In this document: piece after piece, positions 10,864-22,253 of the stretch
Position numbering within the stretch: position 1 is the stretch's first letter
Layout of the letters: each line of letters begins with the position of its first letter
Origin: Amblyomma americanum
Lineage: Eukaryota; Arthropoda; Arachnida; Ixodida; Ixodidae
Assembly (NCBI RefSeq): GCF_052857255.1
Contig: NC_135498.1
Location: forward strand, 82,608,639-82,672,638
Reading direction: 5' to 3'
Length of the DNA: 64,000 bases
Program-made: the position numbers and the translations under genes
Notes under the pieces: model-generated
What the model saw: the letters and a program-made list of their open reading frames with translations, nothing else
The model's database searches: none
What the model was told of the DNA's origin: nothing

Positions 10864-11584
10864 TCGGACAGTGTTCCCATTGTTCACACGTGCATTTCAC
10901 CCATCATATGGTTTTGATGCTTGTTTTGTGGTTTCTCTTTAGCCTAGCATTTCTTTGCTGACGACGCCGACACCACGAAAATTTCCTTGAGTGAGAGAGG
11001 TATACAGCTTTGCGGCGCTGTCCGGTGGCTGAACTACTATACTTGAAGTGCCATTTTCGCGATGCAAGTGTCGTCGTCACCGGGGCGGCGAACGTCGGGC
11101 TCTGTGGTCGTCCAATTAACCTATGTCTTAGCGGCGACTGCGCCGAATGAATTGTGTTTGTTTTCTGCTTTATGCATTTTCTCTGTGATAATAAATGTTA
11201 TTTTGCGCAAGTGCACGCTGAAATCTGCTTGCTTCATATCGATGACTAACTCTTCATTTTCCTCATATTCCGATCGATCGTTCTGCGCTTCTAGATTCCC
11301 CCTTTGAGGCTTCTGCCATGAACGTGCGTCTGAGCCGGTTGAATTAGGAGATGCAGAGAGTCGCTTATGACCGCATCGGCAGCTTCATGTTGCTGAAGAC
11401 GAAGATGATAAGATGGACAAATGTGTCGCTAAGGTCGCGTTAAACAGCGAAAGCAGCGCGGAACTTCATAGCGCCGTGCCCAGCATGAACAGAAGCAGCT
11501 GAATGTGGCCTCACTTTTGAAGCAAATTCAGTGTTTGATTAAATCCATGTAAAACATTTCATCGTGCTATGGAAAGATAAATTT
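10864..11584. other. No gene recognised
   Basis: No recognised coding region. A stretch near 10935-10970 (TTTAGCCTAGCATTTCTTTG) resembles one near 7397-7420, so more of this sequence may be shared with the region left of LINE A. Confidence 0.4.
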
Positions 11585-11910
11585 AAGACGTAATGTGAAG
11601 CGGGCAGAGTGGGTGAGGAAACAAACGCGGGTTTATGACATCCCAGTCGAAATCAAGGTAAGAAATGGGCTCGAGCAGGGCAGGTGATGCGAAGGCAAGA
11701 TAAGTGATGGTCATTGGGGGTAACGGAGGGGATTCCAAGAGAAAGTAAGCGTAGCAGGGTGCGGCATAAAGTTAGGTGGGCGGATGAGATTAAGGAGTTT
11801 GCGGGCATAAGATGGCCGCAGCTGGCATAGGACATGGTTAATTGGAGAGACATGAGAGAGATCTTTGCCCTGCAGTGGGTGTAGTCAGGCTGATGATGAT
11901 GATGGAATCT
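11585..11910 (+). mobile_element. RTE-type LINE 3' end
   Basis: This is a plus-strand copy of the same C-terminal/3' region seen at 30108-30962: AGCGGGCAGAGTGGGTGAGG, then GTGGGCGGATGAGATTAA, and the ending TTTGCCCTGCAGTGGGTGTAG with a (TGA)n tail. Internal indels break the frame. Ending on a short trinucleotide tail instead of poly-A is usual for RTE elements. Confidence 0.75.
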
Positions 11911-12427
11911 GCCATCCACATTAGAATCCCCCGGTAACAACCTCCCAAGCTGATTCAGCTGTCCCTGTTGCGTAAAATGCGACACAGTAACCGAAACATT
12001 CCCAAAAGGAAAAGACAGAAGGCTTTGCGGAATGAAACCCGTGCCCTGAGAGCAATCTACTATAGGGGACAAAAGTTTCCAGGATGCAGAAAAACCGATC
12101 TATAGGTCCATAGGTGTCCCGCCTGCCAACGAACAACTGCTTTCACTGCACCACACTGGAGTGTGTGAGTCCGCCTATCACTTCCGCAAAGTTTTGCTTT
12201 AGTCAAATAATAACGGGGCTATCGTATGTTGTTCCTGGGTATGCATTCCCGAAAGTTTTCTCCTCAGTAGTTTACGTATGGAAATGTGCACACACAGAAC
12301 ACACCGCCTCTTGGCGCAGCGGCAGCATCGTCGGACCGTGTGAGGGCAGTTCTCGGCGTGCGCTCACCGCCTTCGCTTTGCTGTCACGGTGAGCGTTACC
12401 TAAACAAACACAGCGGTAACACAAAAC

Positions 12428-12993
<566 letters not shown>

Positions 12994-12997
<4 letters not shown>

Positions 12998-13148
12998 ACG
13001 GGGATGTTACGGCGGTAAGTCTATATTGGCGGCTGCTCTGAGATGGCCAGCACTCAGCTCAGAACCGAGCGCCCAGCTACCAACTGTCAACGTCGTCGTC
13101 GTTCAGCGCACCGCCACTTCTTCGTTCATGATTCGTCCACTTGTAACA
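12994..13148 (-). repeat. 3' LTR of the Gypsy element
   Basis: 155 bp, beginning TGTTACGGGGATG and ending CACTTGTAACA on the plus strand. It differs from the other LTR at four sites, all transitions. Confidence 0.95.
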
Positions 13149-13159
13149 CTATCCCCCTC
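13149..13159 (-). other. Polypurine tract of the Gypsy element
   Basis: The minus strand reads GAGGGGGATAG directly before the 3' LTR. This is the expected primer site for plus-strand DNA synthesis. Confidence 0.8.
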
Positions 13160-13185
13160 GGCTGAAGGCAACGTCCCGGTGCGTG

Positions 13186-16100
13186 TTAGGCGTGCGATGT
13201 CGATGGTGGGTGATAGGGCTTGAGGCGAGCTACATGAACGACTTCGGACTTCAGTGGAGCGGACGTCGACATTGGGTGCAGCGGCGTGATTTCATACGTT
13301 ACGTCGGTCACTGCCCGTAATACACGATAAGGGCCTGTGTAGCGCGGCAGAAGTTTTTCACATAACCCCACTCGACGGGATGGGAGCCACAGCAAGACGA
13401 GAGATCCGGCAGGGTATCGCACATCACGGTGCAGGCCATCGTAGCGGTGTTTTTGAGCCTCTTGGGAGGCGGAGAGCTTGTGTCGAGCAACCTGGCGGGC
13501 GGCGTCTGCTCGGCCGATAGCGTCACGTGCATATGTAGGGACAGGGCCAGCTGTGGGCAGCAGAGTGTCGAAGGGCAGTAAGGGGTCTCGTCCAAAGAGA
13601 AGATAGAAGGGCGAGTAACCAGCGGTATCATGGCGCGAAGAGTTGTAGGCGAAGGTGACAAAAGGCAAGCTTATGTCCCAGTCCCGGTGGTCGTCGGATA
13701 CGTACATGGCGAGCATGTCTGTCAGCGTGCGGTTGAGACGCTCCGTAAGGCCGTTCGTCTGAGGATGATAAGCAGTGGTGAACTTGTGACGAACGGAGCA
13801 CGAACGAAGGATTTCGTCAACAACTCGGGGAAGAAAGCAGCGGCCACGGTCGGTAAGGAGTTGACGGGGAGCGCCATGGTGTAATATGACGTCGTGCAGA
13901 AGGAAGTCAGCGACGTCAGAGGCGCAGCTGGTTGGAATCGCGCGAGTGATCACGTACCGCGTGGCATAATCGGTGGCGACGGCAATCCACTTGTTCCCCG
14001 TGGAGGACTCCGGGAAGGGCCCAAGTAAATCTAGCCCAACACGAGAAAACGGGTCGGTCGGGTGGGGATCGGCTGCAGGTGTCCATACGGCAGGACAGCG
14101 GGCTTCTTTCGGCGCTGACAGACGTCGCAAGCGGCGACGTAGCGTTGGACGGAGCGGTACAGACCAGGCCAGAAGAAACGCCGGCGCACACGGTCGTACG
14201 TACGGGAGACACCAAGATGACCAGCCGTAGGTGCGTCATGCAGTTGTTCGAGGATAGTGGACCGTAGGTGGCGGGGAACAACGAGCAAGTGCTCAGCGCC
14301 ATCAGGTCGCATGTTGCGGCGGTACAGCGTGTTCCCGTCCAGCAAAAACCGGGCCAGAGAAGTGTCGCGGCGGTCGGTGCTGAGGCGGTCGATGAGAGAG
14401 GTGAGGATAGGATCCAAGTGCTGTTCGTCGGCAATGTGGGAGAGGTCGGAGATGTAGAGGACACATTCATCCGACTCACAGTCTGTAGAAGGAGGATCGA
14501 CGGGATAGCGGGACAGGCAGTCTGCATCTTGATGGAGGCGACCGGACTTGTGAACCACGGAAAAGGTGTATTCTTGCAATCGCAATGCCCACCGGCCAAG
14601 ACGGCCAGTAGGGTCCTTGAGAGATGAGAGCCAACACAGGGCGTGGTGGTCGGTTATAACAGTGAATGGGCGGCCAAACAAGTATGTGCGGAATTTTCCA
14701 ATGGCCCAAACAAGAGCCAGGCACTCGCGTTCTGTGATGGAGTAATTCTTCTCGGCGGAAGAAAGAAGACGGCTGGCGTACGCAATCACGCAGTGCTGGC
14801 CACGTTGTCGCTGAGCAAGGATGGCGCCAATTCTGTGACCACTGGCATCGGTGCGAAGTTCAGTCGGGGCAGACGGGTTGAAATGGGCCAATACAGGAGG
14901 GTTGGTGAGGACGGCGATAAGGCTGGAGAATGCAGTAGCCTGCTCTGGGCCCCAGGAAAAAGGAACGCCTTTCTGCAACAGATTGGTGAGAGGGCGAGCG
15001 ACGGCTGCGAAGTTCGGGACGAACCGGCGAAAGTAGGAACAGAGGCCGATGAAGCTGCGGACATCACTGGGCGAGCGGGGACAGGGAAAAGCACTGACGG
15101 CACGAACTTCATCAGGGTCAGGTTGTATGCCACTCTCATTCACCAAATGGCCGAGGACTTTGAGTTCGCGGCGGCCGAAAGTACATTTTTTTAGTTGAGT
15201 TAAAGACCTGCGCGGCGGAAAAGTGCCAAGATGGACGAAAGGCGAAGCAGGTGGGTTTCAAAAGAGGGCGAGAAAACAATTACATCATGTAAGTAACAAA
15301 GGCAGGTCGTCCACTTGAAGCCCCGGAGTAACGAGTCCATCATCCGTTCAAATGTGGTACGGGCGTTACAAAGGCCGAAGGGCATGACCTTAAAATGGTA
15401 AAGGCCATCAGGGGTGACTAAAGCTGTTTTCTCGCGGTCTCTTGCGTCAACAGAGATTTGCCAATACCCGCTACGAAGGTCGGTGGAAGAAAAGTAGCGG
15501 GCGCCATGTAAACAGTCCAGGGCATCATCTATGCGCGGAAGGGGATAGACGTCTTTCTCCGTGACCTTGTTGAGATGACGATAGTCGACGCAAAACCGCC
15601 AAGTTTGGTCTTTCTTTTTTACGAGCACGACAGGAGATGCCCAAGGGCTGTTTGAAGGCTCAATGATATCGTTGGCCAACATCTTGTCCAACTCCCGCTG
15701 GATCATCTGGCGCTCTGGTAGCGACTCACGATAAGGCCTCCGGTGTATAGGTATGGCATCGCCGGTGTCAACGCGGTGAGTCACTACCGATGTTTGACCC
15801 AGAGGAGCAGAAGCGAAGTCAAAAATGTCGGAGTAGGACACCAAAAGGTTGTGAAGATCCTGTGCATGCTCGGGGCTCAGGTCAGAAGCAATCATCGCAG
15901 AAATGGATTGCGGAACGTTGGCCGGGATGTCGGCCGCTTGAGAGACAGTAGAAGGCGGTCCAGGTGAGAGAGCAGTGACGGTACAGTCGGCGAGAGAAGA
16001 CAAAGTAGCAAGCGATATGCCTGCAGGAAGAACTTGTGGTGACAAGCTGAAGTTGAGGACAGGAAGGGAGGTGCTATTCTTGGTGACGGTCACGATGAGG

Positions 16101-16698
16101 TGCGGAAGAACAACATTGCGGGAGAGAACGTCATCGGCGAGTGCACAGGCAAGATAATCCCCATCAGGAACCGCAGGAAATGGGGACATAGGCAGATAAA
16201 CGGCAGAGTCGGGGGGCAGGCGAGCGTACTCGGTGGAGCGAAGGCGGGGCGTGGAGCTTGAGGGTGTGTTGGCTGAGCTGAGAGGCAGGTCGAATCGTAG
16301 AAGGCCGCTGGAGCAGTCGATAAGGGCAGAGTGAGCGGTTAGAAAGTCTAGACCAAAGATCACATTGTGAGGGCAGTGTTCGAGGACGGTGAACAAAACT
16401 GGGATGTGACGATCGGCAAGAGTGACGCGGGCAGTGCACAGGCCAGTGACGGCAGCAGTGCTGCCATCGGCAACGCGAACGGTGGGCGAAGCGGCAGGGG
16501 TCTGAACTTTTTTGAGGCGACGGCAAAAGGATGAGCTAAGAGCCGAGACTTGGGCACCAGTGTCAATGAGGGCAGAAACAGGAACACCGTCCACAAAAAC
16601 ATCGAGCAGATTACAGGGCGAAGGCTGGGTCAGTAGAGTATTTTCAGGTCGGGGCACCAATGCAGCATCACCTCCGGGAGCTGCACTGGCTAGTTTCC
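13186..16698 (-). pseudogene. Gypsy pol (protease, RT, RNase H, integrase), broken
   Basis: Frame 15200-16660 holds the aspartic protease (ALIDTGAQVSAL) and RT. The RT box, normally YLDD or YVDD, reads YLHD at 15284-15295, so a catalytic aspartate is replaced. A stop and a one-base loss in an A-run near 15170-15185 shift to frame 14031-15146. That frame has RNase H (LRTDASG, then ITDHHAL) and the integrase HHCC finger (HxxxxxGHLG...CDVCQ). A further one-base change near 14075-14095 shifts to frame 13186-14130 with the integrase core (D in GLDLLGP, D in LLTDRG, E in GLTERLNR) and a GPY-type module (RYTGPYRVL). Pol would be expressed by -1 frameshifting from gag. Confidence 0.93.
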
Positions 16699-17924
16699 CG
16701 CGAAGCGGCCTGCAGAGGACGGTGAGTAACCTTGGTGCGGAAGAGGTGAGCGGGAACGGTGGGCGGTCGGGGAGGGAGAGCGGCTGGTTCTACGAGGAGG
16801 CGGTGTGGACTCGGCGCTGGGTGGGTCATTCCGAGGCGTGAAGCGACGGGGTCCATAGTCATAACGGCGGTCGACGTAGGGCAAAGGTCGGGGAGGTGCG
16901 GAGCAACGGCTGCGGCAGTGACGGGAGATGTGGCCTACGCGCGAGCACGTAAAGCAGATCGGCCGGTCGTCAGGGGTACGCCACTCATCCGGATTGCGAT
17001 ACCTTGTGTAACTTGGGACGAAGGTGTTGCGGGCAGTAGCAGTAGCGACCACGGGAGAGATGGGGCTCGCACTCCGAGGTTCGACGGGACGATGGCTGGA
17101 GGGCATGCCCAAGTTGGCGACCTCCTGGCGGACGACAGCTTGAATAAGGGATATTGTGGCCAGGGTGTTGTCCGACAAGGGCGCGTTGGGCGTAACAGGA
17201 GCCAGCGCCTCCAGTTCACGGCGCACGATGCGAGTCACGTTGACGGGGTTGGAAGGCTGCCTTAGTGTCGGCAGATCCTCGCACGTGGAACTGGCAGCTG
17301 TGTTAGGCAGGCGGTCGAAGCGGTGTGCAATGCGCCGGTGCTTGGCCTGCTCGAAGCGTCGACACACCTGCAGAACGGAGTCAACCGTAGAGCAGTCCCG
17401 GCATAGATGAAGGTGGAAGGCATCGTCGGCAATGCCATTAAGAATGTGGCCTACCTTATCGTCTTCGGTCATGTTGGGATCGACCTTTCGGCACAGTGCC
17501 AGACGTCTTGAATGTATGTAATATATGATTCAGTGGCCGTTTGGGCGCGAGCTGCAAGTTCTTTTTTGGCAGCAAGCTGACGGCCAACTGGTTTCCCAAA
17601 CAGGCCGCGGAGCTTTTGCTTGCAGGCGTCCCACGTGGCAATCTCTTCTTCGTGGGTTTCGAACCAGACGCGTGCGGTGCCGGCGAGATAAAATATTACA
17701 TTGGCCAGCATCAGCGTGGCGTCCCACCTGTTGTGCTGGCTAACACGCTCATAAAGCGAGAGCCAGTCCTCGACGTCCACGCCATCTGTACCGCATAATG
17801 TGCCCGGGTCGCGAGGGTGGGCTACGACGACAGTTGGCGTGGCAGGCGCAGACGGACGGGCCGGGTCGGTAGTCATCTCGCCGGTTCGGCCCGTCGTCTC
17901 GTCGGCTCGTCGGGTCGTCGGCAT
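16690..17924 (-). pseudogene. Gypsy gag, one frameshift
   Basis: The N-terminal 151 codons (17469-17924) match the retrotransposon gag capsid region (DWLSLYERVSQ..., then WDACKQKLRGLFG). The C-terminal 260 codons (16690-17472) end in an Arg/Ser/Pro-rich tail after one CCHC zinc knuckle (CFTCSRVGHISRHC). The halves are in different frames; a single-base deletion near 17499 explains this. The start at 17924 is preceded by the primer-binding site only 6 bp away, so the leader is very short. Gag would form the virus-like particle in the cytoplasm. Confidence 0.9.
16693..16699 (-). promoter_or_regulatory. -1 frameshift heptamer at the gag/pol junction
   Basis: The minus strand reads G-GGA-AAC in the gag frame, followed immediately by the TAG that ends gag. 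Slipping back one base gives GGG-AAA and enters the frame that runs without a stop into protease. This fits the X-XXY-YYZ rule for programmed frameshifting. A downstream stem (GCAGC...GCTGC) is possible but short. Confidence 0.8.
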
Positions 17925-17930
17925 GTCGGC

Positions 17931-17951
17931 TCGAACCCGCGACCTCCACCA
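17931..17951 (-). other. Primer-binding site of the Gypsy element
   Basis: Reading inward from the 5' LTR on the minus strand, five bases precede TGGTGGAGGTCGCGGGTTCG. TGG is the complement of tRNA CCA, and the rest should match the last bases of the primer tRNA. I could not name the tRNA. Confidence 0.75.
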
Positions 17952-17956
17952 AAAGA

Positions 17957-18608
<652 letters not shown>

Positions 18609-18744
18609 ATACCACGAGCGTGACGTAGAACGTCATCTAACGGCGCGGGCGGAAACTGTGCGAGAGCCCTCTTATGCTACCTATGGCATCAAGACTGCTA
18701 TAACCGAGACCCTCGTTGAGTTATTAGCAGACTAGTTAAAGGAA

Positions 18745-19039
18745 AGCAGGAACGAGAGCAGCAGATTGGACAGCCGTCGCCGTAGCTCAGTTGGTAAGAG
18801 CACCGGACGCGATATTCGGAGGTCGTGGGTTCGGATCCCACCGGCGGCATGGTTGTTTTTTCTGCTGCTGTATAAGTAATTTTCTTGAAGCGATTTATTA
18901 ATCTAAGTATTATTATCCCACTGATAAGCATAACACATTAAAAAAATATTAACGTTCCCCTATGCACCTTGGTTTCGGTGACTGTTGGCTCCCTTCATAA
19001 ATTTGTCAAACGGGCCCCTCATTTCCTTTAACTTGTCTG

Positions 19040-19041
<2 letters not shown>
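18745..19041 (+). repeat. tRNA-like repeat family T, copy 3
   Basis: The core is at 18776-18849, two differences from copy 2 and 74 nt in both. The left flank diverges before GAGAGCAGCAGATTGG; the right flank runs into (AT)n at 19042-19106. Confidence 0.75.

Positions 19042-19106
<65 letters not shown>
19042..19106. repeat. (AT)n microsatellite
   Basis: Pure TA tract ending repeat T copy 3. Confidence 0.95.
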
Positions 19107-19108
<2 letters not shown>

Positions 19109-19148
19109 AAAGTGATTTCTGGCAGCTGATTTGGTCAATATAATAAAA

Positions 19149-19290
19149 AATCACCAAAAATTGAAGAAACATAACCGGATTTAATTCACGACGTTTCGGC
19201 TGGAGGACCAGCCTTTTTCGAAAAAGGCTGGTCCTCTAGCCGAAACGTCGTGAATTAAATCCTTTTATGTTTCTTCAATTTTTGGTGATT
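19149..19290. repeat. 142-bp near-perfect palindrome
   Basis: Arms of 71 bp (19149-19219 and 19220-19290) match with three mismatches and no spacer; the centre is TTTTTCGAAAAA. Each arm contains a GGCTGG...CCAGCC-type hairpin followed by GAAACGTC, which resembles the stem II and GAAA box of hammerhead ribozymes carried by Penelope-like elements. The ribozyme link is inference. Confidence 0.85.
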
Positions 19291-19343
19291 CTATATATAT
19301 ATACATATATATACATGCTTCGCCTCAGTGTATTGTAGTCGTT

Positions 19344-19538
19344 ATGGAGAGCGCGAAAGAGACGCAACAACGACAGAACGAAGCGAGGAAGAGAGAACGC
19401 GCTCAAGAGACGCCAGAAGGACGCGCCGCACGACTCGAGAAGCGTCGGAATGAAGATGCGGCCAGAAGTCGTGCCACGTCCCGCAGTGACTTCAACTGCG
19501 GAGGAGACCGGTTTGAGTTCTCGGGAGCGTCGGAATGA
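19344..19538 (+). CDS. 64-residue STPR-like ORF, copy 1 (hypothetical)
   Basis: An Arg/Glu-rich short protein with the signature RERAQETPEGRAARLEKRR. This is close to the 23-residue STPR repeat known from the silkworm DNA-binding protein FMBP-1. A second copy at 37833-38027 keeps the same 64-codon frame with about ten differences plus an indel. The shared unit extends beyond the ORF (19318-19625 and 37802-38113), so the ORF travels in a repeat. Downstream of the middle, another frame (ending TKLSQLN) also looks protein-like, which suggests an ancient shared frameshift in a longer STPR protein. Real expression is uncertain. Confidence 0.45.
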   Translation: MESAKETQQRQNEARKRERAQETPEGRAARLEKRRNEDAARSRATSRSDFNCGGDRFEFSGASE

Positions 19539-19625
19539 TACGCTGCGTAGACGACTTGCCGAGGAAACGAAGCTTTCGCAATTGAACTAGCGTTAATCAG
19601 AACTAAACCACAGCCAATTTTTTAT

Positions 19626-20956
19626 TTCCTTGTTTCCGCAAAACGACGTACGACGATGTGTCTGTATCACTGAAAAGTGTGGTGCGACCGGCCCGTTAGC
19701 ACCTGCTGGAGTACATATGAGCAACACAGGGTTCGTTTTCTGCTGCCGGTCATGCTGTTGTCGCGTCCTTCTTGGCCTGGATAGAGAGATTGATATATAG
19801 TAGATGACCCTGCCTGGGTGCCTTCGTGGCGTTGTTTGCACTTTTTTTTTAGCCGGAAAAGGCGCAGAAATTTGCAGTGGTCTCTGGTGTAAAGGCACCG
19901 ACCGACAGGACTGGCGACCATTTTTCCGGTAACGTCGTCCGCATAGCCTGGAGAAATGCAGGAAAGCCACAGGCCTAACAGTCCGCAACGATGATCCATG
20001 ATATGCAGCGCAAACAAGACGAAGCAATGCTGAGGGGATGCGATCATGCCGCTCTAAAGTCAGGGGGAATTTGGGATTTAGTGGAAAGCTTTTTGGGCTA
20101 CTCTATTGTTTCCTTGGAACTGTGTCTTTTCAACAACTTCTCTCTCAAACAGATACAGGCACCTACCTCTCTGCTTTTCGAGGAAGACTGAGAAAATGCT
20201 GTCAGCTAACGAGGGCATTCGTTTGGAAAATCTGAAAGTTGTCCATTGCGTGCCAAAAAAAAACAAAGGTAGGCAGCAAAAGTCTCGTTTACATGAACCC
20301 GGTAGCGTCGGATCGAGTCGGCGGTCGTTTTGAGAAAAGTCACCCGAACGCGACGACTGCGTGTCTACATGAACTCTGATTTTAGCGAGTGGAGACCGGT
20401 TCAACTGCAGCTACAGCAAGCGTCCAGCAGCACAGTGCAAGCGAACAGTGGCAGCCTCCAAGATCACGGCATGGCATCGCTGTCTCGGAGGCGCGACGCG
20501 CAAGCGGAAAATCCTCTCCCCTCCCACCAAAGCCACTGTTCGACTCGACAGCGTTTACAGGAACACAGGGGAAGGGTCGAATCAGCCTTGGGGCACAGTT
20601 GACTCGATCCGACCGACCGCTCGACTCCCGACCCAACTGGGTGCGCATTTGCATGAACCCCGTAACCGGCTCTCGACCCGGGGAAAAAAAGGAAGAGAAC
20701 GTGAAGAAAAAAAAACTGGGAATTTTGTTTAAAACCCGGCTTTGTTGTGGGAATCACCAAATAGACAGGCGAAGCTGTTTTCTTTCTTTAGCCCCACTCC
20801 CCAGCCTACAGCTGCTAGGGAGATAATTACCTTCTCTCAGCTGTCCCTTTTTCTCCCCCTGTTTACACTGCTGGTTCAATCTCAAGCTTTTGAATCAAGT
20901 TCCAGGAAAAAGTCGACAGTTGAGAGCAAGATAGCTTTCTATCATGCGCATCCCTT
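19626..20956. other. No gene recognised; part may be LINE 5' region
   Basis: Several overlapping open frames exist on both strands, none with a domain I recognise. The part from about 20.85 kb may belong to the 5' end of the following CR1-like LINE, ending in a GA run (20976-20992). Confidence 0.4.
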
Positions 20957-21802
20957 GTGTTAAGTATACTTGCAGAGAGAGAGAGAGAGAGAAATGATTT
21001 CTTTGCGCAGGTACGTTCTTTTCCTGAGTTTTTCCCGAGCGCGTTCCTGAGCTGCCCTGCGGTGTGTGTTTTTTTTTGCCTTGAGATTGGTGATAAACAG
21101 CCATCATCTATTAAAGAAGTAGCAAAAATGCTCTCAGAACTTTCTACAAAGTTTGACGACCACAAAGCTAACGTTGTGTCAGAACTGCAAGACATCAAAC
21201 AGTCGCTGTCGTTCATAAGGGAAAAATTTGAAGAATTCAAGTCTACCGTAGAAGACATGAAGCGGGAACAACAGACACTGAAAACAGAAAACAACAATCT
21301 TAGAGCAGCCCTAGAGAGTGCAAAAACTGAGATCGTAGAGTTAAAGCAGTACTCAAGACAACAGAACATCGAAATCAAAGGACTACCCCTCAGAACTGAC
21401 GAAAAACTTGCTGACGCCTTAATTCAGTTTGGTAAAACGCGCGGTGTTCCAATATCCAGCTCTGATATTGATGTGATTCATCGCGTACCCGGAAAGGACA
21501 AGAAAAATCCAAACGTGATCGTGAGGCTCACATCTCGTTCCGTGCGTAGTAGAGTTCTATACGCAGTGAAAAAGATCAGTTTGTCTCCGGTGGACTTTAG
21601 CTACGAAGGCACAGACACAGTCTATATTAATGAGCACCTCTGTCCTGAGTATAAGGTATTGCTTGGAAAAGCAATTGCACGAAAGCGAGAAAAGGGCTGG
21701 AAGTTCACCTGGGTCACTAATGGAAAGATCCTTGCTAGGAAGGCCGAGAACTCGAACGTGATTCAGATCCGTTCCGAGGCAGACTTAGCTCTGATCTGTT
21801 AA
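20957..21802 (+). CDS. CR1-like LINE ORF1 (coiled coil, FP-like C-terminus)
   Basis: The open frame spans 281 codons, but the first 40 or so codons cross a GA simple repeat and an odd Cys-rich stretch, so the true start may be an inner Met such as codon 58 (MLSELSTKFDD). Residues of about 60-145 form a heptad-rich coiled coil (IKQSLSFIREKFEEFKSTVE). The C-terminal part (RQQNIEIKGLP, VIHRVPGK, then KGWKFTWVTNGKILARK) resembles the FP/LINE ORF1 fold that binds RNA. Its role is as the RNA chaperone of the retrotransposition complex. No internal stop is present. Confidence 0.75.
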   Translation: MLSILAERERERNDFFAQVRSFPEFFPSAFLSCPAVCVFFCLEIGDKQPSSIKEVAKMLSELSTKFDDHKANVVSELQDIKQSLSFIREKFEEFKSTVEDMKREQQTLKTENNNLRAALESAKTEIVELKQYSRQQNIEIKGLPLRTDEKLADALIQFGKTRGVPISSSDIDVIHRVPGKDKKNPNVIVRLTSRSVRSRVLYAVKKISLSPVDFSYEGTDTVYINEHLCPEYKVLLGKAIARKREKGWKFTWVTNGKILARKAENSNVIQIRSEADLALIC

Positions 21803-21828
21803 ACCAGAATCGACCGTAAATCATGGAC

Positions 21829-22253
21829 AGTGTGCATATAGCAAACCAATTTATGAAAAAAATGCATGTGTTTCTCTGCTTCATTGCAATGTTCGAAGCT
21901 TGAATAAGAATATAGATAATGTCTGCTGTCTAATGGCTGAGCACTCATTTACGTTTGACTACGTAGCCGTTTCTGAAACTTGGCTACATGGAGGGGAATT
22001 CTACAATATCCAAGGGTTCAATTTTTTTTTCCTGTAGTAGAAAAACTTCTGCGAGAGGCGGTGGAGTTGGCCTATACGTGAAAACATCGTTGCATTCCTC
22101 GCTTTTTCCTGGGTTAATAATAAAATTAATAATTGGTTTTTGGTGGAAAGGAAATGGCGCAGTATCTGTCTCATATATCGTTGGACACCTGAACCGCGCC
22201 GTAAGGGAAGGGATAAAGGAGTTGACAAATTCATATTCTGCTGGCTTTGATTT
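21829..22253 (+). pseudogene. CR1-like LINE endonuclease N-terminal half, disrupted
   Basis: The start of the APE-type endonuclease is readable (LLHCNVRSLNKNID, then VAVSETWLHGG). The frame shifts in a T-run at about 22021-22030, is picked up again (RGGGVGLYVK), and is then cut by the SINE fragment at 22117-22224. The remaining endonuclease continues in the ORF2 frame from about 22254. Confidence 0.8.
22117..22224 (-). mobile_element. 5'-truncated SINE in the LINE endonuclease
   Basis: It contains only the SINE 3' end: AATTGGTTTTTGGTGGAAAGG through CCGTAAGGGAAGGGATAAAGG. It breaks the LINE between GLYVKTS...FPGL and FWLFSV. No clean TSD could be defined. 5' truncation fits LINE-driven target-primed insertion. 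Confidence 0.85.

Noticed and set aside
14643..15194. Plus-strand frames across the Gypsy pol region
   Set aside because: Shadows of the minus-strand pol; no domains.
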